From assembly GCA_035702985.1 (NCBI GenBank), contig DASSZD010000091.1:1-13315 (forward strand): a stretch of DNA of 13,315 bases, in the 5' to 3' direction. Below the pieces are notes generated by a model. The model did not search any database and was not told where the DNA came from. It was given only the letters and a program-made list of their open reading frames with translations. The position numbers were made by a program, and so were the translations under genes. The first letter of the stretch is position 1, and each line of letters opens with the position of its first letter. The DNA is from JAKAXG01 sp035702985. Lineage in GTDB: Bacteria; Actinomycetota; Acidimicrobiia; Acidimicrobiales; Palsa-688. This document shows, one piece after another, positions 1 to 7,140 of this stretch.

Positions 1-1583
1 CCCAGGGCGGGGCCCACGCAGGCCGCCCCGGAGCGGACCGACCAGAACTTGGTGTAGGTGACCCGGACCGTCAACAGGCCGGGCGAGCGGGCCATGATCG
101 TCAGGTGGTCCGGCTCGAGGGACGTGACCGTCCCCGGCCCGCTGACCAGCCCCGGGCTGGACGTGACCTTCCACAGCTTCCAGTCCCGGGTGCTCCACAC
201 CAGCGTCAGGTAGGGCAGATGCCCGGACGTGAGCAGCGAACCCTCCGCCTTGGCGGCGTAGTCGAGGGGGGCGGCCGGCAGGGCCACGTACGAGATCCCG
301 TCGTGGTCGAGCCAGGACCGGTAGCTGGAGGGGTTGAGGGCGCCGACGGTGTAGAAGACCGGGTTGTCGGCGGTGTCGAGCTGGCGTTCCCAGCCCCGGG
401 CCAGCGCCACGTGGGGGGCGACGTAGGCGGACTCCCAGTGGTCCGCGGTCGGGACCACCTCCACCCGGACCGGGTCGGGGGCCACCCGGGCCAGCTCGTT
501 GACCAGGGGGGTGTAGAAGGACTGCTGGGTGAAACCGGTCGGGGTGGGCGACGTGATGATGCCGTTCCACGGCGCCCACTGCCACACCGCGAACGGCACG
601 ACCAGCAGGACGGCGGCATACCGCCAGCGACCCGGCAGAAGCAGGCTGTGGCCCCGGGACAGCCGCTGCACCAGATGCGACTGGCTGAGCCGGGCCAGGG
701 CCGGTCCGGGCGCGGTCAGGAAACAGGCCAGCAGGGGCACTCCTATGGACGCCGCCAGTCGGGCCGCGTTGCCGCCCAGCGGGTTGGGCACCACGAACGA
801 GAACAACGATGACACCGCGTACAGCAGCGTCCCCAACCGGACTGCCGGGGTGGTCTGGACCAGGGGGGTGAGCACGGTCAGGCACAGCAGCTCGCTGGGC
901 ACCAGCCCGGTCCACGGGAACGGGTCGGGCCCGGTGCCCGGGAACAGCGCCGCGATGGCTCCGATCACGGCCAGGCTGACCGCCGCGGTGGCGATGATCC
1001 ACCGCCGCCGGTTGGTGTTGTAGGCCGCCCAGGCCAGGCACACCATGGCCAGGAAGGCGGCGGCCAGCGGCGAGAACAGGGCGGCCAGCAGCCCGAGGGT
1101 GATGGCCGCCGGCCGCCGGCCCCGTTGCAGGCACACCAGGGCCAGCAGGCCGGTGGCCTCCCCGGCCAGGAACGGCCACTGCCCGATGGTGACCGGCAGC
1201 AGCGTCGAGATGGCGAAATACCAGGTGCCGACCGGCCGGGAGCCCAGATAGGAGCGCACGACCCGGTCGAAGGACCAGGTTGCGATCACCGCCGACGCCA
1301 CGGCCATGACCTGGAGGCCGAAGATCCCGGCCACCGGGGGGAACAGGACGCTGTAGCCGAGGGGGAAGTTGCCGGCGTACCAGCCGGAGTCCCACAGCAT
1401 CATCCCGTGGAGGTGGAACTGGATCACCCGGTAGGTCTGCGCCGCCTGGTCCACGCCTCGCCACCCGAGCAGCAGTGCCGCGGTGGCCAGGACGAAGGCC
1501 AGGGCGGCGGGTGCCAACGAGGAGAGGCGCCGGCGGACCGGCGCCCAGCGGGTGAGTCGGGACGGGGGGTAGACGAAGGCCAT
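1..1583 (-). CDS. Large polytopic membrane protein, GT-C-like, function unknown (3' end beyond window)
   Basis: The minus frame is open from ATG at 1583 to the left edge: 527 complete codons with no stop. The basic N-terminus (about residues 8-20, Arg-rich) is followed by a hydrophobic helix at about 24-40, then a loop with the sequence WDSGWYAGNFPLGYSVLFPP (64-83). Further helices lie at about 86-103, 122-150, 160-187, 196-213, 230-245, 252-266, 276-290 and 321-336. A soluble part begins near 345 and contains EVVPTADHWESAYVAP (375-390) and a WERQLDTADNPVFY stretch (398-411). This plan, a membrane block followed by a presumably extracytoplasmic domain, resembles GT-C-type glycosyltransferases and uncharacterised actinobacterial membrane proteins. 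I see no assignable catalytic motif, so the role in envelope sugar or lipid handling is inference only. No Shine-Dalgarno sequence precedes the ATG. A TAGACT box at 1606-1611 (minus) could be a -10. The gene is divergent from yedK, 81 bases apart. Confidence 0.8.
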   Translation of the reverse strand, partial: MAFVYPPSRLTRWAPVRRRLSSLAPAALAFVLATAALLLGWRGVDQAAQTYRVIQFHLHGMMLWDSGWYAGNFPLGYSVLFPPVAGIFGLQVMAVASAVIATWSFDRVVRSYLGSRPVGTWYFAISTLLPVTIGQWPFLAGEATGLLALVCLQRGRRPAAITLGLLAALFSPLAAAFLAMVCLAWAAYNTNRRRWIIATAAVSLAVIGAIAALFPGTGPDPFPWTGLVPSELLCLTVLTPLVQTTPAVRLGTLLYAVSSLFSFVVPNPLGGNAARLAASIGVPLLACFLTAPGPALARLSQSHLVQRLSRGHSLLLPGRWRYAAVLLVVPFAVWQWAPWNGIITSPTPTGFTQQSFYTPLVNELARVAPDPVRVEVVPTADHWESAYVAPHVALARGWERQLDTADNPVFYTVGALNPSSYRSWLDHDGISYVALPAAPLDYAAKAEGSLLTSGHLPYLTLVWSTRDWKLWKVTSSPGLVSGPGTVTSLEPDHLTIMARSPGLLTVRVTYTKFWSVRSGAACVGPAL

Positions 1584-1605
1584 ATGGGGGAGGCTGCTGA
1601 GGCTG

Positions 1606-1611
1606 AGTCTA
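1606..1611 (-). promoter_or_regulatory. Possible -10 box for the membrane protein gene
   Basis: Read on the minus strand this is TAGACT, which fits the actinobacterial -10 pattern TANNNT. It ends 22 bases before the ATG at 1583, so a transcript would have a leader of roughly 15 bases. I see no convincing -35 at the usual distance and no ribosome binding site in the leader. It is a weak call, supported mainly by the scarcity of T and A in this DNA. Confidence 0.3.
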
Positions 1612-1628
1612 ACGGCGCGCCTGTTGCG

Positions 1629-1656
1629 ATGACCGTCGATGTCGTCCCGATAGCTT
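1629..1656 (+). promoter_or_regulatory. Probable leaderless promoter of yedK
   Basis: ATGACC at 1629-1634 matches TTGACA at four central positions. After a 16-base spacer comes TAGCTT at 1651-1656 (TANNNT). Eight bases separate the -10 box from the GTG at 1665, so transcription should start at or next to the start codon. There is no Shine-Dalgarno sequence, which agrees with a leaderless mRNA. The placement also supports the GTG chosen for the gene, which independently puts the catalytic Cys at position 2. Confidence 0.5.
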
Positions 1657-1664
1657 GGGCGGCC

Positions 1665-2399
1665 GTGTGCGGGCGTTATACATCCACTTCCACGGTGGCC
1701 GAACTGGCCGAGGTGTTCGAGGTGGACGAGGTGCGCACCGAGGAGATGCCGGCCCGGTGGAACGTGGCACCCACCCTGCCGGTCTACGCGGTGGCCCTGA
1801 CCAGGCGAGGAACCGACGACGCTGACAAAGGTCCCCGCCGGGCCCTCGGCACCTTCCGCTGGGGGCTGGTGCCGTCGTGGGCCAGGGACCCGGCCGTCGG
1901 CAACCGGATGATCAACGCCCGGGCCGAGGGCATCACCGCCAAGCCCGCCTACCGGGCCGCGGTGGCCCGCCGGCGGTGCCTGATACCGGCCGACGCGTTC
2001 TACGAGTGGCAGCGGCGCACCCGGGACGGCCGGCCGGCCGGGAAGCTGCCCCACGCGGTGCGCCGGCGGGATCGGAGGCCCATGGCTCTGGCCGGGGTGT
2101 GGGAGGTGTGGAGGCCCGCTGGTCAGCCCGAGGCCGAGCCGCTGCGGACGTGCGCCATCATCACCACCGCGGCCAACGGGCTCATGGCCCCCATCCACGA
2201 CCGCATGCCGGTGATCCTCGAAGCGCCGGACTGGGCGGCCTGGTTGGATCCCGACACCGACATGGCGGTGATCGAGGGCCTGCTGGTCCCGGCCGGCCCG
2301 TCCGTTCTGGAGGCCTTCCCGGTCAGCACCCTGGTCAACAAGGTCGGCAACGACGGGCCGGAACTGCTCGAGCCGCTGCCACCGCCCCCGGGCGGCTAG
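1665..2399 (+). CDS. yedK: SRAP-family abasic-site DNA-protein crosslinking protein (YedK/HMCES)
   Basis: A 244-residue protein of the SRAP family. Family members (E. coli YedK, human HMCES) bind abasic sites in single-stranded DNA and form a stable thiazolidine crosslink through the N-terminal Cys2, shielding the lesion. The key residues are all visible: Cys2 in the VCGRY start, Asn84 in INARAE, Glu114 in FYEW and His178 in IHDRMPV. The WNVAPT (32-37) and RWGLVPSWA (65-73) signatures are also present. The start is GTG at 1665 because Cys must directly follow the initiator Met, which is then removed; the frame is open further upstream (an in-frame ATG at 1629), but those starts would bury the Cys and inactivate the protein. 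The gene has its own probable leaderless promoter. Its TAG stop overlaps the stop of the convergent gene by two bases. Single gene; acts in the cytoplasm on DNA. Confidence 0.95.
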   Translation: MCGRYTSTSTVAELAEVFEVDEVRTEEMPARWNVAPTLPVYAVALTRRGTDDADKGPRRALGTFRWGLVPSWARDPAVGNRMINARAEGITAKPAYRAAVARRRCLIPADAFYEWQRRTRDGRPAGKLPHAVRRRDRRPMALAGVWEVWRPAGQPEAEPLRTCAIITTAANGLMAPIHDRMPVILEAPDWAAWLDPDTDMAVIEGLLVPAGPSVLEAFPVSTLVNKVGNDGPELLEPLPPPPGG

Positions 2400-3133
2400 A
2401 GCCGGACCTGCGGCCAGGCGTCGAGCGCCGAACGGTCGCCGAACACCTCGAGGCCGGCCTGCTCGGCGTCCTGGCGGTTCCACAGCCACAGGAACAGGCC
2501 GGCCGCCGGGCCGCGCAGCGCGGTGTCGGCCTTGACGTGCTCCCTGCTGATCGCGGCAGGGGACACTGAGAAGTCCACGGACCACTCCCCGGCGGTGTCG
2601 GTGGCGTGCAGGTGGAGGCTGCCCTTGAGGTCCGGCACCGGCCGGCGGGACAGGTAGTAGGGCAGGATCTCGGTGAGCACCTCGTCGGCGCCGTCGGCGG
2701 CCAGCTCCGCCTCCATGGTTCCCGGCGAGCCCACCGCCTGCTCCATGTCGTGGAGGTGCACGGCGGTCTCCATGGCCTGGCGCCGGCGCCACCACCCGAC
2801 CGTTCCCGGCTCGGACCGGACGAACACCCAGGCCGGCTCGCCGGGCTCGTGCCCGGTCAGGGCGTCGAGCACGGCGGCCCGCTGCTCCCGGAACCAGGCG
2901 TCGAGACGGTCCGGGTCGGACGGCGGGGACTCCCGCTCGACGACCGGGCGGTCGCCGCCGGCGCCGGCCACCAGCGCCGCCCAGCTGTACACCCCGCCCA
3001 GGTGGCCCACCAGGTCGGCCACCGTCCAGTCCGGGCAGGCCGCCACCGGCCGGTCCAGGTGATCGGTGGCCAGGTCGATGAACGCCTCGCTGTCGGACGC
3101 CAGCGCCGACAGGTGGGCCCCGGTTTCGAGCAC
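2396..3133 (-). CDS. MDMPI-like (TIGR03083) metal-binding protein, possible mycothiol-dependent enzyme
   Basis: A 245-residue protein with an N-terminal MDMPI/DinB-like four-helix domain (about 1-160) and a C-terminal SCP2-like MDMPI_C domain (about 165-245, with LHLHATDT and a GPAAGLFLWLWNR stretch). The metal triad of mycothiol-dependent maleylpyruvate isomerase (His, then Glu-x3-His) can be placed at His44 in VGHLGGVYSW and Glu122/His126 in METAVHLHD. Family members are common in Actinobacteria; most have no known substrate, and thiol-transfer reactions with mycothiol are suspected. The start is GTG at 3133, whose first base is the last base of the dxs stop (TAGTG), so translation is probably coupled to dxs. 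Longer frames upstream only read through dxs antiframes. Being last in the isoprenoid operon does not by itself reveal the substrate. The stop overlaps the yedK stop in a shared CTAG. Confidence 0.85.
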   Translation of the reverse strand: MLETGAHLSALASDSEAFIDLATDHLDRPVAACPDWTVADLVGHLGGVYSWAALVAGAGGDRPVVERESPPSDPDRLDAWFREQRAAVLDALTGHEPGEPAWVFVRSEPGTVGWWRRRQAMETAVHLHDMEQAVGSPGTMEAELAADGADEVLTEILPYYLSRRPVPDLKGSLHLHATDTAGEWSVDFSVSPAAISREHVKADTALRGPAAGLFLWLWNRQDAEQAGLEVFGDRSALDAWPQVRL

Positions 3134-5049
3134 TATGCCTGCTCGAACACCGACGACGGCTCCAGCGTCCCGGTCGGCCGGGGCAGGGCCTTGGAGACGG
3201 CGGCGGCGATACCGGGCCCGTCCAGGCCCAGCTGGGACAGGATGGTGTCCTGCGACCCGTGGGGGATGTAGGCGGTGGGCACGCCCAGGATCAGCACCGG
3301 CGGGGCGTTCCGGGCCTCGTTGAGGTCGGCCATGGCGTCGGCGATGAAGGAGCCGGCCCCGCCGGACCGCACACCGTCCTCCACGGTCACCACCAGCTCG
3401 TGCCGGCTGGCGTCGACCACCATGCGGGGGTCCAGGGGGCGGACGACCCGCACGTCCCACAGGGTGACGTCCACCCCGTCGGCGGCCAGGATCTCGACCG
3501 CTTCCTCCGCCGCGGCCAGCATCTTGCCCACCGAGAGGATGCACACCCGGGGCGCGTCGGACCGGGTCACCAGCCGGGCGTTGAGACCGGAGCCGACCTG
3601 GTCGGGCTCCACCTGGCGGGCGGCGCCGCGCGGGTAGCGGATGGACGACGGCCCGCTCAGCTCGAGGGCCGTGTCGAGCATCACCGGCAGCTCCTGGGCC
3701 GACGAGGGGGCGAAGATGGTCATGCCGGGGATCCGCAGGCACAGCGCCATGTCCAGCACCCCGTGGTGGCTGGGCCCGTCGGGGCCGGTGATCCCGGCCC
3801 GGTCCAGGGCGAACACCACCGGCTGGCCGTGCAGGCCCACGTCCATGTTGGCCTGGTCGAACGCCCGGGAGAAGAACGTGGAGTAGACCGCCACCACCGG
3901 GCGCAGCCCGCCCATGGCCATGCCGGCGGCGGAGGTGACGGCGGTCTGCTCGGCGATGCCCACGTCGAAGAAACGGTCGGGCCAGCGTGCCGCGAACGGC
4001 AGCAGCCCGGTGGGCCCGGGCATGGCGGCGGTGATGGCGACCAGGTTCGGGTTCCGCTCGCCGGCGGCCAGGATGGCCTCGTTGAACGCCTGGGTGTAGC
4101 CCTTGAGGGCGTGCTGCTCGTCGCCGGGGCCGACGGCCGGATCGAACACGATGGCGTCGTGCAGGCACTTCTCGTCGTCGTCCTCGGCGGGGGCGTAGCC
4201 GCGGCCCTTGCGGGTCACCACGTGCACCACGATGGGCCCGTCGAACTCGGCCGCCTGCGTCAGGGCGACCTCCATGCCGGGGATGTCGTGCCCGTCGATG
4301 GGGCCCACGTAGCGCACCCCGAGGGCCTCGAAGAACGCCGGCGGCTCGATGACCTCGCGCACCGCCGAGTACAGGCCCTGCAGGGAGCTGTAGGCCAGGT
4401 TGCCGACGCCGGGCAGCTCCCTGAGCCGCTCCTCCACGCGGGACCGCATCGAGGTCAGGCCGGGATGGAGCCGCAGCTTGGTCAGGCTCTCCGACAGCCG
4501 GGAGACGGTGGGGGCGTACGAGCGCCCGTTGTCGTTGAGCACGATGACCGCCCGGCTGCCGCTGTGCCCCAGGTTGTTGAGGCCCTCGAAGGCCATGCCG
4601 CCGGTCATGGACCCGTCGCCGATCACGGCCACCACCCGGCGGTCCGGGCTGGTGCTGCGGGCCACGGCGGCGGCGATGCCGTGGGCGTAGCTCAAGATGG
4701 TCGAGGCGTGGCTGTTCTCCACCCAGTCGTGCACCGACTCGGCCCGCGACGGGTAGCCGGAAAGGCCGCCGCCCTGGCGGAGGGAGCCGAACATCTCCTG
4801 GCGCCCGGTGAGCAGCTTGTGCACGTACGCCTGGTGGCCGGTGTCCCACAGCAGGATGTCGCGGGGGGAGGAGAACACCCGGTGCAGGGCGATGGTGAGC
4901 TCCACCGCTCCCAGGTTCGAGCCGAGGTGGCCGCTGTTGGCCGCCACCGCGTGCACGATGAACGACCGGATCTCCGAGGCCAGGGTCTGCAACTCGTCTT
5001 GGTCCAGGCGAGCCAGGTCCGTCGGCGAGCTGATCGACTCCAGAAGCAT
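3133..5049 (-). CDS. dxs: 1-deoxy-D-xylulose-5-phosphate synthase
   Basis: A 638-residue thiamine-diphosphate enzyme that condenses pyruvate and glyceraldehyde 3-phosphate to 1-deoxy-D-xylulose 5-phosphate. This is the first step of the MEP isoprenoid pathway and also a source for thiamine and, in some bacteria, pyridoxal phosphate. Seen in order: catalytic His41 in SGHLGSNLG, His72 in DTGHQAYVHKLLTGR, the ThDP/Mg motif GDGSMTGG (144-151) through NDN (172-174), the active-site Glu367 in DVGIAEQ, TGPDGPSHHG (421-430), YPRG (472-475) and a transketolase C-terminal domain. Length is normal for the family (about 620-640). The ATG at 5049 gives the expected MLLESI N-terminus. A TACCCT box ending 6 bases upstream suggests that the gene can be transcribed as a leaderless mRNA, although it also follows the prenyltransferase gene by 59 bases on the same strand. 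Confidence 0.98.
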   Translation of the reverse strand: MLLESISSPTDLARLDQDELQTLASEIRSFIVHAVAANSGHLGSNLGAVELTIALHRVFSSPRDILLWDTGHQAYVHKLLTGRQEMFGSLRQGGGLSGYPSRAESVHDWVENSHASTILSYAHGIAAAVARSTSPDRRVVAVIGDGSMTGGMAFEGLNNLGHSGSRAVIVLNDNGRSYAPTVSRLSESLTKLRLHPGLTSMRSRVEERLRELPGVGNLAYSSLQGLYSAVREVIEPPAFFEALGVRYVGPIDGHDIPGMEVALTQAAEFDGPIVVHVVTRKGRGYAPAEDDDEKCLHDAIVFDPAVGPGDEQHALKGYTQAFNEAILAAGERNPNLVAITAAMPGPTGLLPFAARWPDRFFDVGIAEQTAVTSAAGMAMGGLRPVVAVYSTFFSRAFDQANMDVGLHGQPVVFALDRAGITGPDGPSHHGVLDMALCLRIPGMTIFAPSSAQELPVMLDTALELSGPSSIRYPRGAARQVEPDQVGSGLNARLVTRSDAPRVCILSVGKMLAAAEEAVEILAADGVDVTLWDVRVVRPLDPRMVVDASRHELVVTVEDGVRSGGAGSFIADAMADLNEARNAPPVLILGVPTAYIPHGSQDTILSQLGLDGPGIAAAVSKALPRPTGTLEPSSVFEQA

Positions 5050-5055
5050 CTACCG

Positions 5056-5061
5056 AGGGTA
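5056..5061 (-). promoter_or_regulatory. Possible leaderless -10 box of dxs
   Basis: Read on the minus strand this is TACCCT (TANNNT), ending 6 bases before the dxs ATG, so the transcript would begin at the start codon. The -35 region is GC-rich and unrecognisable. A GAGAGG just upstream could instead be a Shine-Dalgarno sequence on a transcript read through from the prenyltransferase gene; the two readings are not exclusive. Confidence 0.4.
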
Positions 5062-5108
5062 CCTCTCATATGGGTGCCCGGCGGTCGCAGACCGGCGGTA
5101 TGAGCCGT

Positions 5109-6197
5109 TCAGCGGTCCCGGCCGGCCACGAAGCGGGCCAGCTCGGCGAGGGCCCGGCGGGCCGCTTCGGCGATCGGTAGCACCGAAAGTGCCTGCTCGG
5201 AGCGGTTGACCAGCCCGGTGATGGCGGCCTCGACCTCGGCCCTGGCCCCGGTGTCCTCGATGATGCGCTGCAGGCGGGCCACGTCCGCCTCGGTGAGGTC
5301 GGCGGCCCCGAAGCGGTCGGCGAACCAGTCCCGCTCCGCCCCCGACACCCGGGAGGCGGCCAGGCTGGCCAGCAGCGTCGGCTTGCCCTCCCGCAGGTCG
5401 TCGGCCACCGCCTTGCCTGTCACCGCCGGGTCGCCGAACACCCCCAGCAGGTCGTCCTTCAGCTGGAACGCCTCTCCCAGGGGCAGGCCGAACGACGACA
5501 GCGGGCCGGCCAGGTCCGCCAGCCGGTCGGGGTCGGCCAGGGCCGCCCCGAGGTGCAGCGGCCGCTCGATGGTGTACTTGGCGGTCTTGTACTGGCAGAT
5601 CCGGCGGGCCCGGGCCGCCCCGTCGGCCGGTCCGGCCACGCCCTCGGCCGCGCCCAGGACGTCGAGGTACTGGCCCACGTTGACCTCGAGGCGCATCTCC
5701 TCGAACACGGCGGCGGCCGGGCCCGGAGCCCCGGCCAGGAGCCGGCTGCTGTACACCAGGGCCAGGTCGCCGATGATGATGGCGCTGCCCTCCCCGAAAT
5801 GCGACGACCGGCCGGCCCAGCCGGATCGGCGGTGCAGGTCGGCGAAGCGGACGTGCACGGTGTCGGCGCCGTGACGGCGGAGCGAGCCGTCGATGATGTC
5901 GTCGTGGATGAGAGCGGCGGTGTGCAGCATCTCCAGAGCGGCGCCGGCGTCGACGACCGCCCGGTCGGCGAGCTCCCCGCCGGCCCCGACGAAGGCCCAG
6001 AAGCAGAACGCCGGCCGCAGCCGCTTGCCGCCGGACAGCACGTACGAGCGCAGCGCCTCGAACGGGGCGGCCAGGTCGGCGTCGACGGCGCTCCAGCGGG
6101 CCAGTTCGCCGTCGAGGAGGTCGGCCAGCCGGCGGTTGACCGCCTCGGCGACGGAACGCACGGCGTCGGGCAGGCCGGTGCTCGAGACCGCCGTCAA
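5109..6197 (-). CDS. Trans-polyprenyl diphosphate synthase (geranylgeranyl-diphosphate-type)
   Basis: A 362-residue all-trans isoprenyl diphosphate synthase that extends allylic diphosphates with isopentenyl diphosphate. Visible motifs: GGKRLRP (56-62) for IPP binding, the first Asp-rich motif DDIID (99-103) after ALIH, the KT pair (204-205), and the second Asp-rich motif DDLLGVFGD (248-256) followed by GK. Product length cannot be fixed from sequence; the family includes GGPP and longer-chain synthases. The start is TTG at 6197: it overlaps the TGA stop of the PAP2 gene (TTGA), no ATG is available at the N-terminus, and the resulting length is typical. An internal GTG at codon 13 is the alternative. 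The overlap implies translational coupling with the PAP2 protein. It lies 59 bases upstream of dxs, so early and late steps of isoprenoid synthesis sit together. Confidence 0.93.
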   Translation of the reverse strand: MTAVSSTGLPDAVRSVAEAVNRRLADLLDGELARWSAVDADLAAPFEALRSYVLSGGKRLRPAFCFWAFVGAGGELADRAVVDAGAALEMLHTAALIHDDIIDGSLRRHGADTVHVRFADLHRRSGWAGRSSHFGEGSAIIIGDLALVYSSRLLAGAPGPAAAVFEEMRLEVNVGQYLDVLGAAEGVAGPADGAARARRICQYKTAKYTIERPLHLGAALADPDRLADLAGPLSSFGLPLGEAFQLKDDLLGVFGDPAVTGKAVADDLREGKPTLLASLAASRVSGAERDWFADRFGAADLTEADVARLQRIIEDTGARAEVEAAITGLVNRSEQALSVLPIAEAARRALAELARFVAGRDR

Positions 6198-7102
6198 TGG
6201 TGGACCCGGTCCTGGTGGCAGGGGGTGGTGGCCTGGCCGGCCGGTGCGCCCGTGGCGGCGGGCGCCGGCGCCGGCAGGCGACCGGTCGCCCGGCGGTCGA
6301 TCCAGGCCGTGAGAGCGCGGGCCAGTCCGTAGGCCACGCCGAGGAGGACCAGCCCGGCGATCACGTCGCCGAAGAAGTGGTTGGCGGTGACCACGATGGC
6401 GAAGACGGTGATCGCCGGGTACAGGAAGACCAGGGGCCGGACCCAGCGGTTGCGGATCACCGGGTACACCGCGCAGGCGCACCACATGGACCACGTGGTG
6501 TGCAGGCTGGGCATGGCGGCGTACTGGTTGGAGACGTCGTTGACCGGACCTTGCGAGAAGTTCCACAGGCCGCCGATCACCTTGAGGGTGTCGACGAAGT
6601 GGTAGCCGGCGGGCAGCAGCCGGGGAGGCATGAGCGGGAAGAAGTAGAAGCCGATCAGGGCCAGGCCGGTGGCCAGCGCCAGGGTGTTGCGCCAGATGCG
6701 GTAGCGGGCCGGGAACCAGAAGAACAGCAGTACCAGCACCGTGGCGGCGGCGATGAAGTGGAAGGTGCCGTAGAAGTCGTCGCACAGCTCGATGATCCAC
6801 CGGTGGGGCAGGAAGAAGTGCTGGAAGTCCGCCTCGTGGAACATCCCGAACCACCGCTCGACGTGTATCAGCCGCTGGGCGTTGGTCAGGGCCTGGTCCA
6901 CCGACACCGGTTTGGTGCCGCGGATGTCCCGCACCAGGGTGTAAAGCCCGTAGAACACCGCGACGATCAGCACCTCCCGCCACCAGGTCGAGCGTTGGAC
7001 CGGGCGGGCGGTGGGATACGGGTGGGGGGATTTTGGATCGGCCAACCGGCCGAGATTAATGAACGTGGGGGACGACGTCGGGGCGGGTGGCGGGATGGCC
7101 AT
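6194..7102 (-). CDS. PAP2-superfamily integral membrane phosphatase/phosphotransferase
   Basis: A 302-residue membrane protein from the ATG at 7102. About six helices are visible (near 43-59, 113-130, 139-156, 200-215, 222-240 and 246-265). The PAP2 active-site residues are present: PPRLLP (159-164), the PSLH motif (198-201, Ser199 and His201), and ANHFFGDV (240-247) with nucleophile-type His242 and Asp246. The AMPSLHTTWSMW context resembles the PAP2_3/Aur1-like inositol-phosphotransferase branch rather than classic PgpB. Overlap of its TGA with the prenyl synthase start suggests a lipid or prenyl phosphate substrate, but this is inference. No Shine-Dalgarno sequence precedes the ATG. An alternative TTG start at 7045 (283 residues) is preceded by TAATCT 7 bases upstream and would remove a Pro-rich N-terminus that looks non-conserved; I kept the ATG as the conservative choice. 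The C-terminal 30 residues are Ala/Pro-rich. Confidence 0.9.
   Translation of the reverse strand: MAIPPPAPTSSPTFINLGRLADPKSPHPYPTARPVQRSTWWREVLIVAVFYGLYTLVRDIRGTKPVSVDQALTNAQRLIHVERWFGMFHEADFQHFFLPHRWIIELCDDFYGTFHFIAAATVLVLLFFWFPARYRIWRNTLALATGLALIGFYFFPLMPPRLLPAGYHFVDTLKVIGGLWNFSQGPVNDVSNQYAAMPSLHTTWSMWCACAVYPVIRNRWVRPLVFLYPAITVFAIVVTANHFFGDVIAGLVLLGVAYGLARALTAWIDRRATGRLPAPAPAATGAPAGQATTPCHQDRVHH
7053..7058 (-). promoter_or_regulatory. Possible internal leaderless -10 box for the PAP2 gene
   Basis: Read on the minus strand this is TAATCT, in a short AT-rich patch (about 7053-7062) that stands out in this GC-rich DNA. It ends 7 bases before an in-frame TTG at 7045, matching the spacing seen before yedK, dxs and msrA. 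If used, the PAP2 protein would begin at residue 20 of the longer model. Confidence 0.35.
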
Positions 7103-7140
7103 TCGACCGACGGCCGGTGCGCGCCCTGCCGGGTCCGCCT

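Noticed and set aside
105..1650. Several plus-strand open frames over the left end
   Set aside because: They are antisense to a continuous, hydrophobic, clearly protein-like minus frame. The one entering yedK (from 1125) is real only from the GTG at 1665.
2396..4849. An 817-codon reading of the MDMPI-like frame
   Set aside because: Everything before about 3133 is an alternate frame of dxs. The conserved domain begins just after the GTG at 3133.
3259..5103. A 614-codon plus-strand open frame opposite dxs
   Set aside because: Its product is Gly/His/Val/Arg-rich with no recognisable domain. It mirrors the GC-rich third positions of dxs, whose motifs are complete on the other strand.
7038..7053. 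Inverted repeat as a transcription terminator
   Set aside because: It is not followed by a T tract on either strand and lies in the N-terminal coding part of the PAP2 gene. I see no convincing Rho-independent terminator anywhere in the window.
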